This document shows positions 40,329 through 52,728 of a DNA stretch of 64,000 nt, piece by piece (position 1 is the stretch's first letter; every line of letters begins with the position of its first letter). A program made the position numbers and the translations under genes. This DNA is from Tetrahymena elliotti 4EA (lineage: Eukaryota; Ciliophora; Oligohymenophorea; Hymenostomatida; Tetrahymenidae): positions 248,001 through 312,000 of the forward strand of contig AFXF02001488.1 in assembly GCA_000231825.2 (NCBI GenBank), in the 5' to 3' direction. A model generated the notes under the pieces. It had not been told where the DNA came from and ran no database searches. It worked only from the letters and a program-made list of their open reading frames with translations.

Positions 40329-41566
40329 ATGAACCAAGTTCCATACGTTACAGCCTCTACTCCTCAATTAATAGTTGCTGGAGAATAAAATTAAATCATT
40401 TAATAAGGTTATATTTAGCCTTAGTATGTAGTATAACAACTCCCATAATAAATTCCAGGAGCAGCTTAAAATGTTTAAATCCCACCTTAGCACTTTTTAA
40501 TTTAGCAAAGCCCAGTTCAGAATTTAGTCCACCCTGGTTCCCCTATTTAATAGCATTTGATCCCTTAACATAATTAAGCAGAAAGCTTTTTGAGTTTAGG
40601 TAATAAGCAAACAACTGTTGGTAGTCCAAGCTATGCTTTATAAGGAAGCGTTTTAGAAGGTCCCTAATAACTACAGTAGAGATTGATATAGCACAGAGGT
40701 GTTCCACCTTTTCACCCTGATAATTTAGCAAATACTGTTTATAACAGAAATGGGGGATATTAAAACCACCAAAACCCTGCAGATTATTCTAAAATTATGT
40801 AAAATTATCCTGCACATATCCCTGAACACATCTAAAAAAGACCTTTTGCTGTTCTTGATTAATATTAAGATACTGAAGGGTTAGATGTTGTTCGTGTTTA
40901 AGCCTCTAGAATAAGCAACTTATTAGATAGAATAGAAATATTGGAAAAGGAAGTTGAAAGATAATCAGATCTACTTGATGAAAAAGATAAAAATCTTGAA
41001 TTTTGGGCTTAACAATATGAACAACTTGAATCTAATAGAAGTAAACGTTTTAATTAATTTGTTTATATGAATGAATGTAGTTAAATATTAATCTCTGTTT
41101 CAAATCTTTCAAAAACACAAATAAAAAATACTGTTTAAAATTTTATTTATTTTCTTAATAATTCATGGAAAGATGGATCCAGAAACAATCAGTTTTTAAA
41201 TAGGTTTTTATTGTTTAAAATAATAACTATTAATTATTTTTAATGATATTAAATTGTTTTTTTTCTTAAATAATAACAGAATAGGCTTTACAAACTCTAA
41301 ACAATTTTAAAAGAGAGGATAATAAATAGTATGTTATTGATTCAATGGAAGACAATACAAATGTAGAAAAATAACTCACCCTTAAGTTACGTGAAATAGA
41401 GGATTTAAATACAGAAATTGCTTATTGGAAATCATAATGCATTCCTAATGAGGATTATTCTTTAGAAGTAAAGAGATTACAACAAAAATAAGATGACCTG
41501 AGTGATCAAAATAATTAACTCAATAAACAGTTAATTATCATTGGCCACTAATAGAGAACTTAGTGA
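40329..41566 (+). CDS. Gln/Pro-rich coiled-coil protein, tandem paralogue A
   Basis: Two exons (40329-41040 and 41280-41566; intron 239 nt) encode 332 aa. The N-terminal about 165 residues are Gln/Pro/Val/His-rich and probably disordered. From about residue 185 a coiled coil starts with VVRVQASRISNLLDRIEILE, rich in Leu and Glu heptads, continuing through exon 2 (KLREIEDLNTEIAYWKSQ, EVKRLQQKQDDL). The next gene downstream (42629-43891) has the same plan, the same MNQ start and a matching IRIQAQRIARLEER segment at the start of its coil, so the two are tandem duplicates that have diverged strongly. No named family recognised; a cytoskeletal or cortical role is plausible but not shown. Confidence 0.83.
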
Positions 41567-42628
41567 TAAATAAATCTTTCAAATATATCAAATTTATTCA
41601 TTCATATATCAATAGAAACAATTTGCAAGCTAAATTTAAATTGTTTTTTAAAAAATATTAAAGATTTCCTCATGTTTAAGCACTATATTTTCACTTAAAA
41701 CTGTATCTATAATAGGAATTTTGTTATGCATTATTAAAATAAACATTTATTTTATGATATCACCAATACTTTCTAATTAGTAATTTACCCTTTATTAAAA
41801 GATAACACTAAAAATTATAGAAAATAATCAAAAATTAAAAGTAAAGTTTTATGATTCATTTGTGTTATTAAATAATGTATAGAATTGAATTTAAAGATTT
41901 GAATAAATTTTGTTGTGACTGTTGTATACAATTTTTTCAAAATCAATTAATTTCTAAGCATTTAATAAAAAGTGTTCAGTGATGAATTTAATTTATATCT
42001 TCTTTTTAGAAAATTTTATTCGTTATTAATAATTTTTATTTATTTCAGATTACTTTTTTTCATTGTTTCTAGTTACAATCCTCATAAAAACTGAGTAGAA
42101 TTGATAAATTATTCATAAAAAGGAAGGTTCATGATATGCGGTAACTTATTTTTTGTTTTGAATTTAAAAAGAATATATTAAAATAGAATTTTATTGAAAA
42201 AAAAAGTTTTTTCATGTTATTTTAATTTTAAAATTGGTGAAAGAATCTTAAATTTTTGTATTCAAATAAGATGATAAAAATATATCCAAAAAGGAATATT
42301 TTATTAAAGATTTACTTGCAGCTGATGGCTTTGTTTGATAGGTATATAGTTTGTTTGTTTGATTTCTTATTAATATCCAAAGAAAATCTATTTTCAAATT
42401 GAATGAATAATTTAATAAATTAAATAGTAAAAAAGAGGATATGATTTTTTATTTAATTATATGAGTTATTTGTATGAATGATTAGATGGACTATTCAATT
42501 CAATACAAATATTATTCATTGTTTGTTACAAAATATTTAAAATTTAGTAAAAAAGCAAATATAATTCATTTAATAATCTTCATAAGAAAAGAAAAAAACT
42601 TATAGATAAAGCAAATTAATCCACAAAA
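41567..42628. other. AT-rich spacer between paralogues
   Basis: About 1.06 kb with no recognisable gene; no third degenerate copy of the paralogue is visible. Confidence 0.6.
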
Positions 42629-43891
42629 ATGAACCAACAAATCCCTTAAGCTGTTCCCTAAGTTGTTTATGTATACTAATTTTCATCATATTATTTTTTG
42701 TTTTAAGCAAAACCAAACATTCAGAGCAAAAACATTTAAATATCTTCATAGATTGAAAAATAATTTTAAGCAATAAGCGACTTATTAGCTAAAAAATCAA
42801 ATTTTCATGAGCTAACTAAGCTGATATATTAAAAAAATAAACATTTTTAAAAACAATAATTGCTTTAAACTTACTAACATCATTTTTATTAAATAACAGG
42901 CAAACCATCCTCAATACATTAGTTCCCCATATCCCGCTTAATAGGGTGAATTACCTCCTAATTTCCTTTATACTTCTTAACCACCAAACGGAGGCTCACT
43001 TGAGTACTTTTAACCTTCTTAAGTTAGTGCTTAGTAATAGAATATAGAGGCCTAATTGAGAAGTGGAAATGTACAAATTCCTTCTCATTCTTCTACTCCT
43101 TACTTAATTCCTGCAACTTCTACCCATAAAAAAGAATCAGTCACTATCCGTGTTGATGACTCTACTGAAATGATTCGTATTTAAGCATAAAGGATAGCTC
43201 GTCTTGAGGAGAGATGTGACCTCTTAACAAGACAATACTAACGTTATGTTTCAGCTCTCTAATATAAAGAATAAGAAATTTAACATTGGTAAGAGCGTTG
43301 CAATATCCTACAAGCTCATTTAGGTAAATAAATTTTATTATAAAAAGTTAAACATTTTGAATAAATTAAATAAAATATTTGAATAATATTTTAGTAATTA
43401 ATTTAGATAATAGCAATAAAATGTTATTTTTATTTAAGCTTTTAAATATGATTTTAAATAATCAAATAGAATATGTTGCCAATAAAATTTTATAAGCATG
43501 AAAGAAATTATTTAAATAATTTAATAGATTTTATTTATTTATTGATTGATTTTTATATAAATAAATAATAAAAGAAACTCCTTACAAAAGAATTGAAGAA
43601 TTATAGTATGAAAAGAATGAAGTTAAAAGAGATTAAGAAAGAGTAAGCAATGTTATTCGTAGTGGTTTAGAAGAGTTTGATGCTCTCACTGCCTTAAAGC
43701 AATAGAAAATAGCTGATATAAAATTCTGGAAGGAAAGAGCTAAAAAGGCTGAAAAGACATAAACCATCATCATGTCTTTAGAACATCGTATTAAAATGTT
43801 ATAAACAGAAAACGAACGTCTTAATCAACTTATTGTTAAGGGATCTAGATACTCTCCTCCTATCTAAGCCCCTGTTTGGTAGAATAATTGA
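42629..43891 (+). CDS. Gln/Pro-rich coiled-coil protein, tandem paralogue B
   Basis: Three exons (42629-42670, 42900-43323, 43575-43891) encode 260 aa. Exon 1 is only 14 codons (MNQQIPQAVPQVVY) and joins in phase 0 to a Pro/Ser/Gln-rich stretch. A coiled coil begins with TEMIRIQAQRIARLEERCDLL and runs to MSLEHRIKMLQTENERL near the C-terminus. It shares the start, composition, the R[IV]QA.RI motif opening the coil, and the position of the intron inside the coil with the gene at 40329-41566. The intron before exon 3 is phase 1 in both, which supports common descent. Function unknown. Confidence 0.82.
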
Positions 43892-44469
43892 GCAAATATA
43901 TTGTTTTGAAATATCTATTTATATATTTGTGTTTAATATTTTTAATAAAATTAGATAAGAAATACTTTAAATTGATTTTTCAGTTCTTCGTTTTAACTTT
44001 GTATTCATAGCTATTTTTTATTCAATTTAGAATTATTTTATTTGAACATATTTATTTATTTTTTCAATTTATTTTATTGTATTAAAGATAATTATTTTTT
44101 TAAGGATAAATATGGAATTTAAAACCATTTCGGATTTAAATTATTATTTAATTACTCTTTAAAAGGCGCTGAATACCAAAAGTACAATTCAAATATGCAA
44201 AATATGTTATTTTTAGGATGAATTTCCAATATAAAAACTTTAAATAATAAATAAGTTTTGTTAAAATAATATTATTCTTGATACTTATTATTCAAATATA
44301 ATAAAAACATATTTTAATTTTCGTTAGATTTAACTCTTTAATTGAGTACCTAGCTGCAAATAGATTAATTTTTTTAGAATTTTATGAAGTAGAAATAAAT
44401 GCAAAATTATTTTTTAATATTACTAGAAAAACTTATTTATACATTAAACTGTTTAGCTTGATTGTTTTT
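43892..44469. other. AT-rich spacer between convergent genes
   Basis: About 580 nt holding the 3' ends of two convergent genes; nothing else seen. Confidence 0.65.
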
Positions 44470-44898
44470 TCATAACATTGGCTACTATTTTTCGAGCTTT
44501 TTAATTATTTGTTAGTTTGATGTTAAAAAGTAACCATATATGATTTTATTTTTTAAGCAATTTGAAAGAGGTAGAACAAACCCATGTAAATGAAGATGAT
44601 CAATACTGTTAAAAGGAGGTGAATGATAGCCAAATCTGTATTGCTAATTTGGATGAGATTCTTGTAATACCTAAATACCTACTTATTCTAACCTTTTAAC
44701 AAACTCAATATCTAAATAATTTAGCTCATTAACATTTTTGATATGTCGTTTAGGACAAATGAGAATATGTCTTTTAGAAGAGGCTATGTTAATATCTTCA
44801 AATGCAAATATTTCATCATCTTCATAAAATGGAGCTTAATTACCTCTAGAATCTCTTATTTGACAGAAAATGCATTCTTTAGTTGATTTATTTCCCAT
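44470..44898 (-). CDS. HIT-family nucleotide hydrolase, HINT3-like
   Basis: Single exon on the minus strand, 142 aa. The N-terminal CIFCQIRD is the usual HIT-family start (a C..C pair and an FxxI-type helix lead). DEIFAFEDI and HILICPKRH follow, and the catalytic histidine triad is H101-L-H103-L-H105 in SIDHLHLHGF. The preceding GYHSPPFNS is the signature of the HINT3 branch rather than HINT1 or Fhit. HINT3-type enzymes hydrolyse adenosine phosphoramidates and acyl-adenylates. The protein begins MGNKSTKEC, so Gly2 with Ser5 also fits N-myristoylation, unusual for a HIT protein. A short basic, Gln-rich tail ends it. All catalytic residues are present. Localisation is inference. Confidence 0.93.
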
Positions 44899-45636
44899 TT
44901 ATCAATCTTTTTTGATGATTATAACTCTTTAATTAAATAAGTTCAATCTAAATATTAATAACAAAAAATTATAGTTTGTGTTGGTTGGCTCATAAAAATT
45001 GGATTAAATTAAATTTATTATCAACCTGAAAATAATTTTTAAACACTCTATCGTCATTTCTTGTTTTATCAAAAACTATATCCACAGTATAGTAAAAGTA
45101 AAGTTTAAAAATATATTTGATTTTTAAGCATTTTTGATACAATGAAATTTCTTTATTTTGCAAAAGGGAGAAAATTAAATGAGTTATTTTAAATTTCTAA
45201 ATACTTAAATACCCAATAAAACAGGATTTCAAAAAATTAATTTTCAAAGACTCAAAATAAATAATTAATTAAATAATTAACTTAATCCAAATAGTAGGCA
45301 ATAATTTTATTTGTTATTCTATAGAAATTGATGGTACAACTATTAATTAGTTAATTTTATTTCAATAATATCAAGCAACAAAGAAAAAATGAGGATGTTA
45401 AAATAAATTGTCACAAAATATAATAAGATAGGTTAATAGAAACTCACTCAGTTGATTATTTTATATACTTTTAATATTTTTATGAATAGTAGAGAATAAT
45501 TAAATATTGATTTATTATTTAATTTTTAAAGCTGTAAAGCAATTTGAGTTGGTTTTAATAGTAGAACTAACTCTTTTTAATTAATATTCAACAATATAAT
45601 TCCTTAAAAAAAGAACACCAAAATAAATTGATAAAT
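44899..45636. other. AT-rich spacer between divergent genes
   Basis: About 740 nt expected to contain two promoters; no other feature seen. Confidence 0.65.
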
Positions 45637-48600
45637 ATGGATAAAAAGCTTATGGAAAAAATGAAGTTGGGCAACAATGATGGGCTCAACTCAACACTTG
45701 ATATTATTAAAGAAACATATAAAAATTTTTAATTGGTTGCTCCAAATTCACCTCACAAAAAGAGAAAAGGGATATTAGACTCTAAAAATATGAAGTAGAA
45801 AATAAATCTAACATTTTTAAATTAATAGATTGAGCAGATAACGATTCTGTTTTTGTAGCGAGCTTTTTCTGTAATATTTATGGATCACCAGCAAAGAGAC
45901 CAAATAAATAAGCTTCAAGAATAAATTTTATAACACTAGTAAGAAGAAGAGTATCGAAAAGTTGAAGAAAAGATGAGGTTAAAAAGAAATTCAATAAATA
46001 TACAAAAAATTATTAGACCTTCATAGTTAATCACAACAAAAGTTCATAAAAGTATTTTTAATTAGAATGGGGATACTTCACCTTAAAGAAGTATCTGCAG
46101 TAATAATGATAGTTAAGATGAATCAGATTAAAGTATAAACAATGAAAGTGCAGATGAGATTGAGGAAAATAAACAAACTATTCCCTAAGTTTAATAAAAG
46201 AAAAGTTAAATGAAAAGGTTTGCTAATGCAGTTGGTAGATTTATTGATACTAAAAGAAGAGATTCATGGAAATAAGAATTAATAAGCAAGTTGGGAATAA
46301 ATAAATAAGTGGAAGATAAATTTGAAAGATTTATGTCAAAAAATTTTACTAAGTTGTAGAGATAAGATACTGTTTAAGTAAAAGATAATTAAGCCATAAA
46401 AACTTAAAATAACAATCAAGATAACGATGACCTAACTCCAGTTACAAGGTCTCGAAATATTTCTTTAGATAGATTGGTTGTAGGAAGATAAAATTTAAGA
46501 AATCACTATGAAGAATTTTTAACTAAAGATAATGTAGATATATCTAACTATGAAGATGGATGGGTATGTTCTTAAATGAAAAATTCATTATAATTTTAAT
46601 TAATCTTATATTATTTTCTAATCACAAAAGATGATCATCAACATATTAAAAAAATCTAAGAAAAGTAGAAATGAAAAATTGTTTCTGAAGAAATCTCTTT
46701 AAAATATAAATTTATTCTAAAAGCATAAGGATGCTGTTTTTAAGAATTCTTAAACAAATGAGAAGCTATTTGAATCTTTGGGATATAAATTCTTCAAAAG
46801 GAATGAAGTTATTTTTCACATAGGTATATTTACATAAAAGTATAAATTGATAATTTTATTAACTTATTTGTCAATTTAAAATAAAGGTGATGATGGAGAT
46901 ACATATTATATAGTTTTAAGAGGTAAATCCTATTTATGATTTATGGATTATTTATTTTGAACTTCAATTTAATTTAAATAAATTTTCATTTTTGTTAATA
47001 AATACTAGGATCTGTAGTATTATTGTTACCAAAATCAAATGAAGATGCTGAACAACTAGAAAAAGAAGCAGAAATAAGGAGAAGTAATAAGAAAAAAAAA
47101 GCTGTGCTAAAATATACTAAATTTTTTAAAAGAATTTTTGCATAAAAAAACTTGTAAATTAAAATTTGAAAAGCAATTAAAAAAATTTAAATCTTATTTA
47201 GTTATTTAGGACAAAATAAAAAATAAATACAAAACATATAGGAGACTAAAAAAAAGGTAAAACATTTTTAAATTTATCAAAAAACACTAAAAATTTTTAT
47301 GATGTTTTTTATTTTATGATGATATATTAAAATTTAAAAAAAAAATAAATCATAAAAATTAGTAACAGTAGCAGTTATTGTAGCAGCAGTAGGATAAGAA
47401 GCTTTCCATAAGAGATCATATTGTTAAACCAAGATAAAGTACCTTACCCCTAGTATTTAATCTTTCACAAACTTCTATTCAAAGTCAAGGATCATAAAAT
47501 TTATCTGATAAGGAATCCATTCAAGATATATGTAAATTAATCTTAATAAGATTTAATTTTAGCAAATAAAGAAAAAATGATTTTTCTTTAAAAAAATATT
47601 TAATTATTTAATTTTTTCAAATAAGTCTAATTAGAGGCTTTAAATTCAGCTGATAAAAAATAAAATTTTTTTAATGAAATATTACTTAATTTTTATGAAT
47701 AGATAATCAAGACTCCAAATAAACTGATAGAGATTAATTAAATATTTCTTCTTCAAGAAAAATTTTATTTCCTCAATAAAATGAAGAAAATCAAGAAGAA
47801 TTAAATTAATTATTTCAAAACTCTAATAGGAGCAGTACTTAATAAAGAAAATCTAAAGTAGGAGAAGATAAAGTATCATTTTTTGAGTTGGCCAGATTTC
47901 TAAAAGTTCAAGAATCTGATTTTAACTTTTATGTTAATAAATAATTTCCATTAATGAAACAAATTAGAATATTTGGTCCTGGAGAAGCTTTTGGAGAAAT
48001 AGCTCTTTTAACAAAATCTAGAAGGTAAATTGAATATAATATCTATATTATAGCTTTTCTAATTTAAATATTTCAAAATTTATCTAATTTTAATATTTTA
48101 AATAGAACTGGAACTATGGTTTGTAAAGAAGATTCTCATGTAATGACCCTGAAGAAAGATGGGTTTGATAAAATTATGGGGTACTACAATAATATAATTA
48201 TTAACGAAAGGATAGCTTTTTTTAAGTAATTTGAATTTATGAAAGGTTTTTCTGAGTCAAAGTTAATGATTCTGCTACATGAAACTAAAATTGAATATTT
48301 TACAAGAAATCAAATTATTTATAAAGAAAAAGACCCTATACATAGTTTTTATTTTATCAAAGAAGGAATTATTGAAATATCTGAGAAAGTTTTTATAAAT
48401 TAAGACAAATATGTCAATTAAAATTCATAAAGAGATATATAAGAAAACTAAGATCAAGGACCTTATGATGGACAAAATATAATGGATAAATTTTTTATAA
48501 AAACTTATTTATAATAAAATAAATAAAAGCGATTAGTTGTTTATAACTAAAGTAATATGTCTTTTTTTGGGGAATTAGAACTCCTTTATTAGAATGTTAC

Positions 48601-50606
48601 AGAAAGGTTTTAGCAAGCTATGTGTACTTCAATAGACTGCACAGTTTATTCTGTTAAAAAAGAGGTATCTAATATGGTTTTGATAATAAAATAAATAGAA
48701 ACAGTTAAATTTTTTTTATTAATTTTTAGTCTTTTTAAGTAAAATTGATTTCAATTTTAAAAATTTTTTAAATCAAATTTTCTCTTTGTTTTCTGATTTA
48801 AATGAAAAGAATTTGTAGAAATAAATTATTTATTTTTTATGTATTTAATAAGTCAATAAAAAATATTGAACCTTTTTTGTTTTCTAAAAATAAAAGTTAT
48901 TCATTTAACTTTTGAAAAGATTTGATGGCTTAAAATAATTGACCTAAGAGAGTTAGGAGAAGAGAAATCTGCAGCTTTAAATAATTAAATAATTTTAAGA
49001 TAAAAAAACTGAAAAAATATTAAGAAAAAACCAGATAAAGTATGAAAGAGAAAAAAGAAGATAACTCATATCAGACTAATTAAACTTAAAAAATAAAAAA
49101 TCAGATTCTTCTGATAATCTCTAAAAAAGCCCTAAAAATACATAAAATTCTTTGCTGAATAATAGTCAAAATGTAAGCTCAATAAATATAGATTAGAAAA
49201 AAGAGAACAATTAAAATACAAATACTAAATCTTATTAACGAGGAAGCTAAAAAAATATTTCAAAAATTAATTAAATAAAAAATGAAATGATGGAAATCAG
49301 TAAAAGTTATGTTGGCTCAAAGAATATAGATGATGCAATTAAAAAAGCCTTTTTTACTCCAAGTCTAAATTGGGTTAATCCTTGCTACCGTAGCTTAGAT
49401 AACTCTAAATACACTAACAGTAACAATATTCTTGACTAAAAGTTGAAAAATTTGACAATTAATGAAAATAAAGTGTAATATGAAAGACCAGAACATTGTA
49501 TTTTGTATGATTAAATTAAAAGAAGTTAAAGTTCAAAAAATGGTTCTCCAAATTTTATTTATTCTTAATGTTAAAATAATCGAAAAAGCGTGTTTCAAAT
49601 CTCAACTCAAACAAATTAATTTTTTTAAGATTAAAGCAGAAGATCAAGTAAAAATTCTAACATCTCACCTATGTCTAACTAAAGCTAAACGTATTATAGA
49701 GAGGCTCGCTTGGATAGCAAAAATTCTAGTCTTATAAATTTTTAAGACTACGTGCTTAATAATTAAGATAGTGACTCAAAATATAACACTGATAGCTTTT
49801 CAAATTACTAAGAAAAAAAATATATTTCTAATACTATTAGTGCTAAAGACCAAAATTTATCAGCATCTTACTACTATAATATAAATTTGAGAAAGGAAAA
49901 TAGAAAAAGCAAAAGTACAAATATCAAGTATTAAGGTGAAAATGTTGCAAGTCAACAACAAAATAGCTAAAAATAAATTAATGATGTTTAATCAAATCCA
50001 AATTCAACTAAGAGTTTTACTCCCTCTGCCTCTAAAAATGGATTTTACTAGTAAAAACTTGGATCTATGTTATTTACAGAAAGTGTCAGTAATAGTTTTT
50101 AAAATCTTAAAAATGCAAAAATTTCACAATCAAGCAATTCAACAAAGATGCAATCATAAAATGGATTTCCTAGTAAAAATTTAACTAACATGACGATGAC
50201 AATAAGAAAAGAAAGCTTTACATAAAATAGTTTCCTTTAAAAACAATATGACGTTTGGAGTACTTTTTATAATAAAAGCGATTTAGAGAACAATATGAAT
50301 TTGATTTAAGATAGCATGTTTAAAACTTAGAAACAACTTTAGTAAGAGTTGTAAACTTAAAGCCAAATTAAGACTGCTATACTAGGACAATTTAAGAATT
50401 AAAATTAATAAGACAATCATTCAAATTCGAAATAATTAGTAAGTCTATTATATGATGATGATGATGATCCATAAAAATAGAAAGCTCTATAAAAGGCAAT
50501 GCTTTCAAAGTTGATCCCATTTCGCAAGAAAACAGTAGAATAAAAACCCAAATAATTTAATAAAATTCATATAAATATAATAGAAAAACTAAACTTGAAT
50601 TCTTGA
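45637..50606 (+). CDS. protein with two cyclic-nucleotide-binding domains
   Basis: Nine exons (45637-46563, 46631-46823, 46887-46922, 47009-47083, 47210-47256, 47363-47531, 47703-48024, 48106-48664, 48897-50606) encode 1345 aa, all in phase; the 47-nt exon 47210-47256 is the least sure. After a Lys/Asn/Gln-rich N-terminus of about 340 residues comes the first cNMP domain: FFKRNEVIFHIGDDGDTYYIVLRG, its phosphate-binding cassette FGEIALLTKSRRTGT (FGE and Arg both kept), interrupted by a Gln/Ser-rich insert of about 120 residues. A second domain follows (NQIIYKEKDPIHSFYFIKEG, then FFGELELLYQNVTER), with a less canonical cassette. No kinase or channel domain is attached. The C-terminal 570 residues are Ser/Asn/Gln-rich and end with an acidic DDDDD run. 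The arrangement resembles a PKA regulatory subunit without its docking region. The ligand is unknown. Confidence 0.85.
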
Positions 50607-52728
50607 AAACTAAAAAAATTTCTAAAAAATCGTCTTAATTTAATTTGTTTAATTTTAAGTAAAATAATTAACTGATTATTGTAAAAATCTTGAATATTTC
50701 AAAAAAAAATTAAATAAAATGTAATAAAAATCCATTAGAATATCCTAAAAAAAACATCAAGTGATAACATTTATTTGAAATAATTTAGTATTTTTTTATT
50801 TCGTGAAAAAAAAATATTCTTTTTATTCCTAAATGTTTTTTGGTATACATAATGAAAGATGTTATATAAAATAAATTAAAATTTTGTTTCTTAATAGTTT
50901 TATAATTTAATTAAATTTTAATAAATATCAAAATTAAAATTTTGAAATCTTAATGTAATAAGAAGCTTAGTAAATTCAATAGTTTTTGTAAAAAAATAGT
51001 AAGATAAAACTCTTTTGCCTAATTTAAATTTTGAATATTTGATCATTATTTTTCAAAAAATTTTCTAAGTAAATAACTCCAATAGTGGATTATTAAAATT
51101 TATTTTTTACTTGCTTGCATATAATTGTGTTGTGTAATTAATTAATTAATTAATAAAGAATAATTTTAAAATAAATAGTAGATATATTTATTGAAATCAA
51201 TCAATTTTTTAATTAAAAATTATTTATAATCTATCTCTTTTTATCGATTTTACATATAGATAAATAGATAATAGTATAATCAATAAATTAATTTGATGAA
51301 ATCTGTCTTAAATAAAATTAAATAAATTTATCTATTTCTGAAATGAAAAAAAGATTGAAATTGATAAAATCAAATATTAATTGTATTTATAAAAAAAGAT
51401 ATTTTGTCATCTGAATTAACTTAATTTATTAAATTTGTTACTAAATCTTAGGAACAAAAAAAAGGTTAGAGATAAACTTTATTTATTTTTAATTAAAAAG
51501 ACAAAATTCTCATTTTTTTGCTAATATTTTTTTAAACCTTTTGGAACAAGTCCCTCAAAAAATAAACAAAATAACTATTATAGTTAAAATTCAATTGTTT
51601 TTGCTTAACAGAAAAGACTTTTTTTAAATTGCAATATTAGTAAGCTAAGAATATTTATTTTCCAGTGAGTTAATAAATTCCAAAATGTGATATTTTGAAA
51701 TTTATTTAGACTTAGTAGAAATTAAATAAAATAGATAGAAAAAAAATAAGTAGTTAGCGGAGCTAATAATGAAATAGAAAAAATAATAATTAATTTATCA
51801 AATATATTTGAAAAAATGGTGCATCCGTAATAATCCTATCAAGTTACTCAATTTACTACATTATTTATTTTTCTATTTTAATTTGTGATAAATTTATTTT
51901 GTGTGGTACATTTTTTCAAAAATTTAAGCACTCAAAAATTAAATCATTAAAAAATAAAAATATAGAAGGAAATAAAGATATGCGGGTGGATCACCTTTTT
52001 ATATGTTATGTCTTACATACAAATAACAAATCTATTTATTTGAAAAACTCATTTTGAATTATTTTTAATTACTAATTTGATTTTTATAATGATTAACTAA
52101 CAACTCATTCTTTATTTTTCTTTATTTTTCTCTTTCAAATTAACTTAAAACATAAAAGTGATATAATTACACACTTAGAATATGAAGGATGATTCACAAT
52201 TATTCTAGTATATGATATTCTTATCTTTTGGACAATGATCTCATGCCATTTAATATAATCTTATAAAAATACTTCTTTTGTTATGATTCAGTTGAGTATA
52301 GATATATTTTAATGTTTTGAGATTATTTTTTCATTTTTCATGTATAGGTACTTTTACTCACTCAAATTTTAAGCTCACCTGATTTGATTTTTAATAATTA
52401 TTCAATACAATAGATAATTTGTAAATTATGCTTCTTTATTTTCTTGTTTTTTTTTATGAGCGCTTTTAGCTTGTTAGATAAGAGGAAGAAATTTTAATAT
52501 AAAATATAAATTTCAAAAACAAGAAGAGTCAAACATATAAAAAGAAAAAAAATTAAAAACAAATAGATTTTGCTGATACTAGTTTTTTTAACGTAAGCCA
52601 GATAACAAAGCAAATAAATAAACAAAGATTTTTTCTGAAAAATAATAGCAAGACATAACCAAAATATAATCTAGTATAGGCATAAAAAATATAAGACTCA
52701 TATTAAGGCAGAATTATTTCTCACAGAA
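50607..52728. other. 2.1 kb AT-rich spacer
   Basis: No gene recognised. Contains a short TAAT microsatellite near 51136-51155. Otherwise A/T homopolymers, ending in the promoter region of the ATPase gene. Confidence 0.6.
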
